Source of the DNA: a virus
Virus record (IMG/VR): IMGVR_UViG_3300042691_019723
Location: 1-59,739 of that record
Strand: one strand, 5' to 3'
DNA length: 59,739 bases
Shown: in pieces, positions 24,580 to 35,100 of the stretch
Numbering within the stretch: position 1 is the first letter of the stretch
How the letters are laid out: each line of letters begins with the position of its first letter
Program-made: the position numbers and the translations under genes
Notes under the pieces: model-generated
The model's input: only the letters and a program-made list of their open reading frames with translations
Database searches by the model: none
Told to the model about the DNA's origin: nothing

Positions 24580-25380
24580 TTAAATATCTTGTTGTTGGGT
24601 TGGACTATAATTCTTACTATCAAAAAACATTTCTGTAGTCTCACTAAATCCAAAATCATCATCAGGATCTGCATCAATTGGATCTGGAACAACAGTATAT
24701 CTCATTTCTCTCTTAGCATCAGTCCTATTTGTGCTGGTATAATAATCAACTTGTACTTTACGAATCAATCCATCAGTACTTTCTGCTATTGGACCGAATA
24801 GGTAGGTTTTTGCTGTAAAATTAAAAGTATAAATTAAAACTCTTCTTGTAGAATAATCACCTTCATAATCATCTGTAAATGATACGTTGTCTAAAATTAT
24901 TGGTATATCTTTTTTCTCCCCAATAGAATCTACTAAGTCTACAGTTAAATTAAATGAAGGTTGAAAAAATGGAAGAATTTGCTCAACTACCTGTAGAGCA
25001 TCATCTTGTAGTTTTGTCATTAGATTTACTTGAAATCCAATATTATATGGAACTGGCATAAAAACTTTTTTAACATTCGATCCATCATCACAAGTTTTAA
25101 AAGATTGAGTTACGCTAGTTTTTCTTGTAGGGTCATATTGAATAGAAATCATCTCAAATGACATTCTAGGCAACGTTATTGCAATTGATTTGTTTAGTTC
25201 TGGTTGCTGCTCAATTCTAGATAAAAACTTTTGAATTGGTCCATATGCCAATGGAACTTTTATTTGACTAATATCATTTCCTGTAGAATCTTTATGCTTA
25301 ATAAGAATATTATTAAACAAAGTACCAAAAGAAATAACAGTCTTTCTAATAATTTCGTGATAAAAATAAGTTCCTAGCAT
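24580..25380 (-). CDS. 15: gp15 tail completion/sheath stabilizer protein
   Basis: A 266-aa protein (T4 272 aa) following gp14. MLGTYFYHEIIRKTVISFGT and the later blocks QPELNKSIAITLPRMSFEMI and VPYNIGFQVNLMTKLQDDAL are typical. It forms a hexameric ring on top of the tail tube and joins it to the head neck. The start codon overlaps the gp14 stop region by one base, so the neck proteins are made from one message. Confidence 0.93.
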   Translation of the reverse strand: MLGTYFYHEIIRKTVISFGTLFNNILIKHKDSTGNDISQIKVPLAYGPIQKFLSRIEQQPELNKSIAITLPRMSFEMISIQYDPTRKTSVTQSFKTCDDGSNVKKVFMPVPYNIGFQVNLMTKLQDDALQVVEQILPFFQPSFNLTVDLVDSIGEKKDIPIILDNVSFTDDYEGDYSTRRVLIYTFNFTAKTYLFGPIAESTDGLIRKVQVDYYTSTNRTDAKREMRYTVVPDPIDADPDDDFGFSETTEMFFDSKNYSPTQQQDI

Positions 25381-26759
25381 TAATAGTAACCAAATGGATT
25401 TGACTGTGAAAAATCTATAATACTGTCGGCTTCGTCTTCAATAACATCATTTTCACCATATTTATCATCTATATTAAATTCACCTACAGTTGAAACTGCA
25501 TATGTTGCGGAAGATGCGGAACCAACAATAATCTCTCCAGGATAAAATCCCGAATTATTGACAAAGGATACTTTTAATACCTTAGTATCTTGATCCCAAG
25601 ATTTAACTCTTGCTTGAGTTCCAGATGTACTTCCAATAATAATTTCATTAAATATATATGTACCAAATCCTGCAATAGATGGTGGAGGTGCAATAGCAAT
25701 AGTTGGAGATTGAGTATATCCAGCACCTGGATTCGATATTCTAATTGCTGATATTTGATTACTAGTTCCAACAGATGCAATTCCAACAGCAGTTTGCCCA
25801 GATCCAACTGATCCAGTTATTGTTACTATTGGACTATTTTTGTACCCACCACCAACATTAGACATTGTAAATCTTACAATGCCATTCTCTACCGTTTCAA
25901 TAGAACAAGTTGCAGATGCTCCAACTCCACCACCACCAGAAATTGTAATTATTGGTGGTGTTAAATATCCAGATCCAGCATTGGTTAATAATATTTCTTT
26001 AATTGATCTAGTATTAGATACAGATGTTGTGATTGCAACTGCTGCAGCATTAGTTCCTCCAAAAGGAGCTGGAGTTATACTAATAGATGGTGTGGAAGTA
26101 TATCCATATCCATCATTATTTAAGTAAATCCTTCTTATATACCCAGTCCCCAATATTGCCGTTGCGGTAGCAGTTGATCCACTACCAATTAGAGTCAATG
26201 TTGTTATGTATCCTTCATCTTCGACTTGAGTATCAATTTCATCAATGCTTGTATCAATAACCTCATCTTCATATTCAAATAATTCACATTTTAGTTCATA
26301 GACGTACAATTTACCTAATTGATAAAATGGTTGCTCATGCTCTACAAATTTAACCTCAAATAATCTTTGACCAAGAGGAAAATAAATTAAATCACCTTCC
26401 CTTGGTCTTGTTGATAATTCTATTTCTTCGTTATCGCCATTTAAAAACGGAGATATAAAATCCTCAAATCTTTCTCTAGAAATCACTAAACTGAGTTCAT
26501 CTTTTAAATTAACACCAAATTTAGTTAATATGTCTCCTTGCCCACTATATCCTTCATAATTATTGACATATGCTTCAATTGCATAATTATCATCAAATTT
26601 AGAAGAGGATATCTCTTTTAATATAGTTTCTTTTCTTACGAATTTTCTTGGTATGTAAATAACTTCTACGCCATAAATCCTAAGTTGTTCATTAATTAAC
26701 TCTTGAACAAGTCTTTGTTCATTAGCAGATCCTTGTAAAAAAAATGGGTTTAGTGCCAT
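25380..26759 (-). CDS. 14: gp14 neck protein with tandem beta-repeat insert
   Basis: The N-terminus (FFLQGSANEQRLVQELINEQ, IYIPRKFVRKETILKE) and the C-terminus (FSQSNPFGYY) are typical gp14. At 459 aa it is far longer than T4 gp14 (256 aa). The extra length is a tandem array of four units of about 42 aa near residues 205-365. Each contains G-x-G-Y-x-x-x-P-x-I-x-I, for example GYGYTSTPSISITP and GAGYTQSPTIAIAPPP. The same motif appears in the large baseplate proteins of this window. The insert may form a surface-exposed beta structure on the neck; its function is unknown. Confidence 0.92.
   Translation of the reverse strand: MALNPFFLQGSANEQRLVQELINEQLRIYGVEVIYIPRKFVRKETILKEISSSKFDDNYAIEAYVNNYEGYSGQGDILTKFGVNLKDELSLVISRERFEDFISPFLNGDNEEIELSTRPREGDLIYFPLGQRLFEVKFVEHEQPFYQLGKLYVYELKCELFEYEDEVIDTSIDEIDTQVEDEGYITTLTLIGSGSTATATAILGTGYIRRIYLNNDGYGYTSTPSISITPAPFGGTNAAAVAITTSVSNTRSIKEILLTNAGSGYLTPPIITISGGGGVGASATCSIETVENGIVRFTMSNVGGGYKNSPIVTITGSVGSGQTAVGIASVGTSNQISAIRISNPGAGYTQSPTIAIAPPPSIAGFGTYIFNEIIIGSTSGTQARVKSWDQDTKVLKVSFVNNSGFYPGEIIVGSASSATYAVSTVGEFNIDDKYGENDVIEDEADSIIDFSQSNPFGYY
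25670..26118 (-). repeat. Four tandem ~42-codon repeats inside gp14
   Basis: Repeat anchors G-x-G-Y fall near 26115, 25985, 25858 and 25732, spacing 126-130 bases. The units are diverged at DNA level but keep G-x-G-Y...P-x-I-x-I. Confidence 0.75.
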
Positions 26760-27601
26760 TATCCAATAAAGTCGTAAGGTGGTAATTCGTAATCCATTGA
26801 CATTCTTTGTCTTATACTTTCTATTTCTCTTTCAGCATCTTCATATAATTCTCTACCATTCAGTTCAATTCCTCCTGGCAACTTGACTCCTCTAAATTTA
26901 ATTAAATTTTGACCCCACTGTCTCTTCATAGTGGCGGTTAAATATTTTTTCAAGAAACTATCATTATAAACATTAGTAAAGGTATTTGGATCTAAAATTC
27001 TATAACAATCAATAATAATAAAAGTATCTTTAGATTTCGCATTCCAATCAATATCCAAATAAAGTCTGTTCTGCCTTTTATTAAATCTTATTTGTTTATC
27101 TGAAGAAAGTAAGAAATCAATATCTTCAAGATATGTTTTAACCATAGCATACTGTAAAAGATCCACTGAATTGAAGTAATACATATCATTTAAAAATAAT
27201 TGATATTTAATACTCCACATTCCTCCAGATATTGTACTTGTATCAAATTTAAAAATTTTTTCGATTCCTATAACTGAATCTGGAACTTGAATAAAATTAG
27301 AAGTTTCATAAAAATTAAAATTTGCAGTTCCAACACCAGTTATATTTGCAGTTCCAGTTGTAGTTACAATTCCAACTCCGTTACTACCTTGAGATTTCCC
27401 TCTGTTTATATCATCTTCGGTAATTTTATATTTTAAATACATCCTTTCAACACCATCAAAATGCCTTTCATAAAAATATTGAAGAGCATCATCTACTAAA
27501 TCATCTATTTGATCATCATCTAAATTAATTTCTAAAATTGGGGCACCCAATCTTCTTAAACAATAATCGATTAATTGTTGTCTACTTGAAGGTTTTGACA
27601 T
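26759..27601 (-). CDS. 13: gp13 neck protein
   Basis: A 280-aa head-completion/neck protein (T4 309 aa). The opening RQQLIDYCLRRLGAPILEIN with LDDDQIDDLVDDALQYFYER is diagnostic. FIIIDCYRILDPN and the C-terminal block NGRELYEDAEREIESIRQRM are also conserved. With gp14 it closes the filled head and provides the tail attachment site. The start lies two bases after the fibre-like gene and its stop touches the gp14 start, so translation is likely coupled. Confidence 0.95.
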   Translation of the reverse strand: MSKPSSRQQLIDYCLRRLGAPILEINLDDDQIDDLVDDALQYFYERHFDGVERMYLKYKITEDDINRGKSQGSNGVGIVTTTGTANITGVGTANFNFYETSNFIQVPDSVIGIEKIFKFDTSTISGGMWSIKYQLFLNDMYYFNSVDLLQYAMVKTYLEDIDFLLSSDKQIRFNKRQNRLYLDIDWNAKSKDTFIIIDCYRILDPNTFTNVYNDSFLKKYLTATMKRQWGQNLIKFRGVKLPGGIELNGRELYEDAEREIESIRQRMSMDYELPPYDFIG

Positions 27602-27603
27602 CT

Positions 27604-28431
27604 CTAATAATCTCCTCCATCTATTACACTTGACCAGACTGGGTAACCAGATACATCAGTAGTTAATATTTTATTTGTATAATCTATACTATTTAACGGA
27701 TTTCCTGTTGACACTAATAATCCACTAGCATTAAAATAAGCTATACCATTTTCATCATAAGAATTATAATAAAATTCTTCGAAATTAGCATTTCCATTAA
27801 CATCTAAATTATTAAAAATAGACGTTCCACTATCAGTTAGACCGTTAAAGGACGCATTTCCATTAACATCTAAAATATTGAGTGTAGTAGTGCCATCGAC
27901 AGTTAAATTGTTGTTGATATCTACAGAATCATCAACAGTAACAAAACCATAAAGAGTACTAGTACCATTAACAACTAAATTATCCTCAATATCTACCGAA
28001 TCATTGAAATTAGCAAAATTATTGAATGATGAAATTCCCGCAACGTTTAAGGAATTGAGAGTAGTAACACCAACTACAGTTAAACTACTAAATGTTGTAA
28101 AACCAGTAGCATTTAAATTTTTGGTGAATATAAATTCATTTGCAGTAATACTATCTAAACTAAGTGAATTAGAAGATAGAGTTCCATCAATGAATACATT
28201 TTGATTAAAGTAAACATTATTACTAAAAGTTGCTATTCCAATAAAATTTGAAGGACCACTTACATAAAGTTGAGTGACACTAGCAATACCCCCTGCCACA
28301 TTTTGTGCATAAAATGCTACACCACCAGCTGCTCCAGAAACTGAAGATACTACTTTTAAGGAATTTTGCTGTCCAACGTTAGCTTTAATTACCTGTTGAC
28401 CAACATTAGCTTTAACCCTTATGTCGGACAT
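27604..28431 (-). CDS. Repetitive fibre-like structural protein
   Basis: A 275-aa protein made almost wholly of short beta repeats of about 20 residues, for example DVNGNASFNGLTDSGTSIF, NLDVNGNANFEEF and SVDINNNLTVDGTTTLNIL. The N-terminus has a small duplicate, RVKANVGQQ and IKANVGQQ. Such repeats are typical of trimeric beta-helical fibres or whisker-type proteins. In T4, wac (fibritin) is the gene before 13, so this could be its positional equivalent, but the sequence does not show the fibritin coiled coil. The role in host contact or collar is inferred. Confidence 0.75.
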   Translation of the reverse strand: MSDIRVKANVGQQVIKANVGQQNSLKVVSSVSGAAGGVAFYAQNVAGGIASVTQLYVSGPSNFIGIATFSNNVYFNQNVFIDGTLSSNSLSLDSITANEFIFTKNLNATGFTTFSSLTVVGVTTLNSLNVAGISSFNNFANFNDSVDIEDNLVVNGTSTLYGFVTVDDSVDINNNLTVDGTTTLNILDVNGNASFNGLTDSGTSIFNNLDVNGNANFEEFYYNSYDENGIAYFNASGLLVSTGNPLNSIDYTNKILTTDVSGYPVWSSVIDGGDY

Positions 28432-28772
28432 TATCTAGTAACTCCCTCTCTAACTAAAACCATCCCTTCAATGACTCTAGTTTTTATGTTAGACTGATCT
28501 GTAATTACAATATCATAAACATATCTTCCAGGTTTAATATTAAAAGTTTCTGCCGACGTGAGAGACAAGGATATCTTTCCATCAGTTTGGGGGGCGTCAA
28601 CTATTGCAGTAAATGCTATTCCCACCGAACTTCCAGACCACTTTCTCATTTGAGACTCTACACTATACCCACTAAGGTTGAGCGCAGAATTATTAGATCC
28701 TTCTAAAGTGAAAGTTTGAAAAAAATCACTTCCACTGTTTATAATTAAATTATTGACATATACTGATGCCAT
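28431..28772 (-). CDS. Small virion protein, immunoglobulin/BppU-like pattern
   Basis: A 113-aa beta-rich protein. The run FFQTFTLEGSNNSALNLSGY, SVESQMRKW, FTAIVDAPQTDGKISLSLTS and PGRYVYDIVITD has the layout of the N-terminal domain of small baseplate or fibre-attachment proteins (BppU-like). It is preceded at 23 bases by a perfect late promoter and followed with a one-base overlap by the repetitive fibre gene. A linker between fibre and tail is a reasonable inference. Confidence 0.7.
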   Translation of the reverse strand: MASVYVNNLIINSGSDFFQTFTLEGSNNSALNLSGYSVESQMRKWSGSSVGIAFTAIVDAPQTDGKISLSLTSAETFNIKPGRYVYDIVITDQSNIKTRVIEGMVLVREGVTR

Positions 28773-28794
28773 TTATTTTTTTGGACCTACTTTT

Positions 28795-28802
28795 TATTTA
28801 TA
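28795..28802 (-). promoter_or_regulatory. Late promoter TATAAATA before the 113-aa gene
   Basis: Exact octamer overlapping the stop codon of the 58-aa gene and 23 bases before the ATG at 28772. It probably starts the fibre-gp13-gp14-gp15-gp16 transcript. Confidence 0.8.
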
Positions 28803-28974
28803 TCTTTATGCTATCCAGATTTGAAATTACTTCTTGCTGCTTCAAATACAATTTACAATATAATTTTGAAAATTTTTTAAGTTCTTCAAAATTTAATTCA
28901 TCAATAAATCTAGAATGTTTTTCATATTCAAACATTTTAGTTATTGTTTCTAATTTAATTTCATCTGCTTCCAT
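28798..28974 (-). CDS. Small helical protein (58 aa)
   Basis: A hand-read gene: MEADEIKLETITKMFEYEKH, followed by SRFIDELNFEELKNFSKLYC and a Lys/Gln-rich end. It overlaps the preceding 67-aa gene by 14 bases, which supports translational coupling, and its stop merges with a late promoter. It is predicted to be all helical and soluble. Unknown function. An opposite-strand ORF here is its shadow. Confidence 0.7.
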   Translation of the reverse strand: MEADEIKLETITKMFEYEKHSRFIDELNFEELKKFSKLYCKLYLKQQEVISNLDSIKI

Positions 28975-29164
28975 TGATAATCTCCTTTAATAAAGACTTA
29001 ATTTCTTCAATATCATTTTTCATAGTATCAATTTCACTTTTCTGCAACATTCTGTTGTTTGTTGCAGTTATATATTGATTATATGAAACATCATCACAGT
29101 TAATTATAGCGCCGCTGCTTTCATCACGATATAAATTTGGATGTCCTTTTACTGGTATCATCAT
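28961..29164 (-). CDS. Small protein MIPVKGHPNLYRD-type (67 aa)
   Basis: It begins with MMIPVKGHPNLYRDESSGAI followed by INCDDVSYNQYI, a block I associate with small proteins next to tail genes in cyanophages and other marine T4-like phages. The C-terminal half is a coiled coil (LQKSEIDTMKNDIEEIKSLL). The start overlaps the stop of the 2392-aa gene as ATGA. It may be a small baseplate or fibre adaptor; the function is not known. Confidence 0.7.
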   Translation of the reverse strand: MMIPVKGHPNLYRDESSGAIINCDDVSYNQYITATNNRMLQKSEIDTMKNDIEEIKSLLKEIINGSR

Positions 29165-32100
29165 GCTAATGCAATAGTTCTCAAATCTCTAAACCTTGGT
29201 GAATATGCTTGCGAACTTCCGGACATTACAATTTTAATCGTATATCCCGTAAAACTTCCAAGATTATTTGCCGTAAACTCATATTCTAAAAATTCATCAG
29301 TCAAACTTGATGGGACAAACACATCAGGAAGTCCACTATTCTTAGAAGGATCAATAACATCAAAATATCCATCTTGATTATTGTCAATAGTTAGATTATC
29401 ATATCCAGGGAATAATTCAAATGATTGACTTATTTCACTCGAATCTGGTCTTATTAAACTATACAATACTCTAAAATCTGCACTTGCATCTTTATAAGCA
29501 CTTAGAATAACTTTAAGTGTTGTTGCAGGTTGATTTAATATTACCGTATTTGAAACATAAATTGAAGCATGTGGATCAGATAAATCACTACTAACTCTTT
29601 TATCTAAAGTATAGTTGTCAATTGGAGAATTCAATCTATTACTTATAAATTCTGCAGAAGAATCTTTCCAGAAAATAACAGGAGACAAGTTTTTATCTGA
29701 AGTTGATAAATCAACCTTAACAGTAAATGACTTGTTTCTAAACATGGAAGATAGATATGTTTGCTCATTAATATTTGAACATACAATTCTAGTTGAATCT
29801 AAATCATTAGGTATACCAATTTCAACAGATTCGTATCCTTGATCGTTAAAGGAAACTTCATTTCCACTTACACTAGTTCCACTAACAGTTCTTATCTGAG
29901 CAGAACTAAAAGTATCCGATGATGGATTAATTACTGATATTTGTGGAACTATACCGTTAAATTGAATATTTTCAGTTGCAGATACTGTTGATCCTCCGCA
30001 TTGCAAATCAGAATTGAACGATAATTCTGGAGCATTTGCAATTGATCCATCAGAAGATCTATCGATAGCATTGAGATCAAAAGAACTTCTATCAATTTCA
30101 ATATAATAATTATCAATATCAATATTAGTATCACTAATATCATGAGTTTTATTAATTCTTCTTAGAGATACACCGCCAATTTCATACTTATAAACTGGAG
30201 TATTTGGTGAATATTCTAAAGTTAACGTTGAATCAATTCCTCTAGTAACTCCATTTAATGTACCACTACCTACAGATGTGTATTTAACAATTTCGTTTTG
30301 AATTTTAACAAATCCTGGATTTGATGCACTTACAATAAGACCTTCAAAAGTAGTGAAATTGGAAGTAGATGCAACACTTATTAATGTACTTGATGATAAT
30401 AATGGTTGTGTGAGAGTTACTGGTGCAATATCAGTACTAACATTGGAAATAGCAACTTTATTATTATTAGAATACATTCCATGATTGAAATGATCTACTC
30501 TAAAATAATTTCCATTATTAATTCCACCAACTGGTGACGATAATAACACGTTGGTTCCACCCATGGAAACTGCATTTCCTGAGGTGTCATAGTATACTAA
30601 TGTAGAAATTCCTGCAGAAGTGAATGAATTTCCCTGAACATTAGAAAGGTAGAGAGTATCAACACCAGTAATCCCACTAATTGTAATTAATGCATTTCTA
30701 CCCGAAGATGAAGAAACTGTTGATGTCACTATCCCAACAATATCTCCAACAGAGTACCCATTACCTGGATTTACAATAGTTGCAACTCCAATAGATCCAT
30801 TTGTTGTATTAATATTTAAGGTTAACCCTGTTCCGTTACCACCAATTGCATAAGTTGAAACAACACCATTTGAGTAATTTGTACCACCAGTTGTTATTCC
30901 AACTGAAGAAACAGAACTACCTGTACCAACAATATATCCATAATTATATGGTGTTGAAATTGAAGAAACTTTTCTACCAGTTGTTAAGATGCCAATATTT
31001 GTCGCTGATGTTACCGTAGTGATTCCTACTTTGATTTTTCTTGAAATTAAAGTAACTGGATCTGATACTAATGTTGGCACATAACCGTTACTTTCATTCA
31101 GTGTTGGATTGTGGAAAAATACACTACCAGAAGAAGATGTAAATTCACATTTATATAATTTAAATTTCAAATCTTGATATTGATTTGCTGTCCATATTGA
31201 TCCGTTTTGTGATTTAAATAGACTTCCTAAAGCAAATTGTCTCGAATATTTTATACTTTCCGAATCTGGTAAAATAGAAGTTTCTATTGTTCTTTGTCCC
31301 ATCTCAGCAATCCACACTTCATACTGATCACTTTGTGGAGAAAGGAGGACAACTGCATACTCTAATCCACCAGGGAGGTAAATTGGATAATCAAAAGTAA
31401 CTTTAGTCGGTACAGATGCATCTGCAGATATTTGTATATCACTTGGTTGTAAAGTAACAGAATTTCCAAGAACTTGTCGTGTTGGAGTTCCCAATTCTAC
31501 CGTTCTAATTTCAACAGTTACGGGAGCATTTCCAGAATCCTTACTAGCAAAATATAGATCTACTGCTGTTAAAAATGCTCCATTGAAATCATCATTTGGC
31601 GTATTGCCATTTAAATTGTCAGTAGTTGCTCCAACAGTAAATGATTGTGCTAATGGATCATGGAAATAATTTATTATTGTTGTTGTAATTGTTCTTTGAC
31701 GTTGTTCCCAAGTTCCTTCAGATCTGTAAATAGATTCTCCACTTGAAATAAGTAGACTTCCTGGTAATGGAGTCTCATTAGTTGTACTTGATGTTAATTT
31801 ATAAACTTTAGATCCTGTTTCAATTCTTACTGGTGGTGGTGGAGTTGTAAGAGGATTTCTTAAGAAAAATGATCCTGATAAAAATCCATTAATATCTGCT
31901 ATTAATCTAAGATCCTTTACATAAGCCACAGCACCGCTTGTTTGACCTACAATCCTCATTCCGGTCGATAAGTATCCAGAATATAATCCTTGCACCTCAA
32001 AGCATAGAGAATCGATATCAATATTTAAAACTTTAGATGATGTACTATAAAATTCTGGGATATTTTCTGTTGGAGCATATGGATTTTTAGTGTATTTAAT

Positions 32101-35100
32101 TGTTGGATTACTGTATGGACCTTCTTTATGATTTGCAGCAGCAACTCTAAAACTAATTGCTACATTTGATTCATTTGTATATCCAATAACTCTTTCACCA
32201 ACAGTAAACGTACCTACAGATCCATAATTTTGTAAATTAGAACTATTCGAAATTTCTACAATTTTTGGAATAAAATCTACGGATCCATTTCCATCTAAAA
32301 ATTGATAATATCTAGTTAATGGCTTCAAATTAACTGCTTTAAATCCAGTATTTCTGGATCTCATATAAATTTCTCTTCCAGTTCCAACAACATTATCAAC
32401 TGAATCGACAAATACATCTCTTCCACGTCTTAATGCTGCACCTCTTGCCCTTTGACGCCTTTGAATTGTAATATTAATATCTGCTAGTCTAATAGTTCTA
32501 AGCCAACTATCACTGCTTGGATTTAATTTAACAGTTCCTTCATAAGAAACAATATTGAAAGGATTTACATTTTCTACTTTAGTTGCAAAAAGTTGCTCAA
32601 TCCATCCAACAGATTCATATTTTAATGTAATAATATCTCCGGTTTTTTGGGTGTTCAGATCAAAAAGATTAAAGTTTTCAGTTAGATCTAGATTTTCATC
32701 TTGGATACTATCATATGGAACTGGTTTAATACCAATGGTATTTCTGGTAACTTCAGTTGTTAATTCACTATTTTCAACATCAATATCGATCTTAGATAGA
32801 TCATTATTAATTAAAGACCTATTTTTAAAATCATCTACAAAAAATCCAGTTTTAAATCTACTTAACCCCTGAGAATCATTAATTTGCAATGTTTGAGTGT
32901 TTAATTCAAGTAAAGATAAAGTTGTAACTCTCTCCAAGTTTTCAACCCTATCTTCAATTTTTCCAATGTCACGCATTGTGTATCTTCTATTATCAATCAA
33001 CGTTATTTGAGCATCTTTTGGATTATAGAGATATGGTGGCAAATTAATAGATGCAATTTCTATAGAATCACTTGGGTTAACTGGTTCTTTTGGTTGAATT
33101 GATGGGGATCCTTGAACAATTGAAAAATTTCCATTCTTATTGATAAACAACTTATCAATTCTTCCAAGATAAAAATCATACCCAACTAAGGCACTTTCAT
33201 TTGGAGACATTAAAATCTTTGGTTCTGTTCCAAAAGATCTTGATGAGAAGTCAAATGGTGAAGATGTAGTTGAAGTAAATGGTAATACTCTTGGTCTAAA
33301 ATCAAGAGTATCAGAAGCTCTTACATTATTATTATTAATTGTAGGAATATCTGAAGTAAATCTTTCAGAATCATAACTATTGACGGTAAATACATCTCCC
33401 GTATCACCAGTAGGTACAATGTAGTGATCGAAGATTATTAGGAGACGTTTTGATGGAGAATTTTCTCCAGATCTCCTTATTAACTTCGAATAATCATAAT
33501 ATTGATCTTTTTGTCCCTTGTCTAAAATATATTTTGAAGTTATATCTCTATATTTTCCTAATGTGACTGTGGCAATATCTGTTTTAATATTAGACTCTTC
33601 AAAAGTTACAGTTTCACCTTGGAAAAAAGTATTGTTATTTAAATAAACTATCCCCAATGTGTTGGTAGATGGTTTTGATACTATTCTTGCTACAGTGTTA
33701 CTTATTTTTCCAATAATATTTTCACCAACAATCGCATTAGTATCTACATTTACTATTGAACTAAATGATAATTGAGTTAAAACTGGTGTACTAGTATCTA
33801 AAGATTCATATACTGCAATAACTTTAGTTACATCGGGATAATTAAGACTAATTTCTTCATCTTGAACTCTCAGTCCATAATATGGACTATATGCTAATCC
33901 ATCATTTATAGATGTATTAACTCCCACACCAGATTGTGGATTATTTGATAATGTTACATTAATTATTCTACTTCTGCTGAACTGTTTAACCTTGCTTTGA
34001 ATCGAATTTTTAACAAACGTTGCATTTATAACAGAAATTAGTTTATTTGAAATATTTGTAAAAGTCATCTGAGTAGAATTTCCTGCCAAAGAAACTTTAT
34101 CTGGGCTTAAAGGTTCTACTGTCCCATCAGCATAGAAAATTGAATATCTTTCTTCATCATAAGATTCAAATCTTGCAGTTGTACTGTTTATTCCTAAATT
34201 AAAATTACCAGTGTTTACAGTTAAAGTTCCTCCAGATGGAGTTAATGATCCTGTGGATTGAGCAGTAAAAGTTATTGTCGATCCGCTTAAATTTACACTT
34301 GCAATATTTGTATTTGGCAATGATGCATATAAAAATGACTTCTCATCATCTCTAATTTTTGCTGCACCAAGTTCATAGGATCCTGTATATGTTTGTGTTG
34401 GTAAAGATCCATCACAAATACCAAGTACAGTAGATACCCCAGAAAGTGTCATTGACAACTTTGTAGGAGATATTTCTACAACTCTACTATATGTTTCTGT
34501 AGATAAACCAGATCTTTGATATCTAATTATACTATCTGTTTTTATTCCTGTCAGTGTAAATGGGGATGAGACTGTTGCAGTGCTAATGCCACCACTAGAT
34601 GCCGTAATCGTAACAGTGCCAAATCTTGATATCCTATCAAGTAAAGTGTCCCCCAAAAATGCAGTACTAAAACCAGAAATGGAAGTTGGTTGGTGTACTG
34701 ATTTAATATCATCTACTCCATAAATCTTAACAGATGATATTGTTCTAGAATTATTCTCTAATCCATTAATTAAAATTTGTTCATTAACAATAAAAGTTCC
34801 TGATGTTTGTGTTAAAACAATAGTGGTTCCACTGCTGTTGGATGTAACATATCCACTTGCACCACTACTCTTTCCTTGAACAAAAGAAGTTACTGGTAAT
34901 TGTACTGATGATAACGATTGATTTATTGTCAATTCAGTATAAGTTTGTACATCATATAAGTAAAGATCCCAATTTGTTTTTTGATCCGCATATGCTGCAT
35001 CAGTTAAATTGAGTGTATAAATTCTTGCAGAACCAATTGTAGATCCAGCAGCAACTGTGGTGCTACTTTTTCTTCTATTTTGTAAATAAACAATTCCCTT

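Noticed and set aside
25675-26118. CRISPR-like array in the gp14 repeat region
   Set aside because: Regular 126-130-base spacing comes from protein repeats; the DNA units are diverged and there is no constant repeat with spacers.
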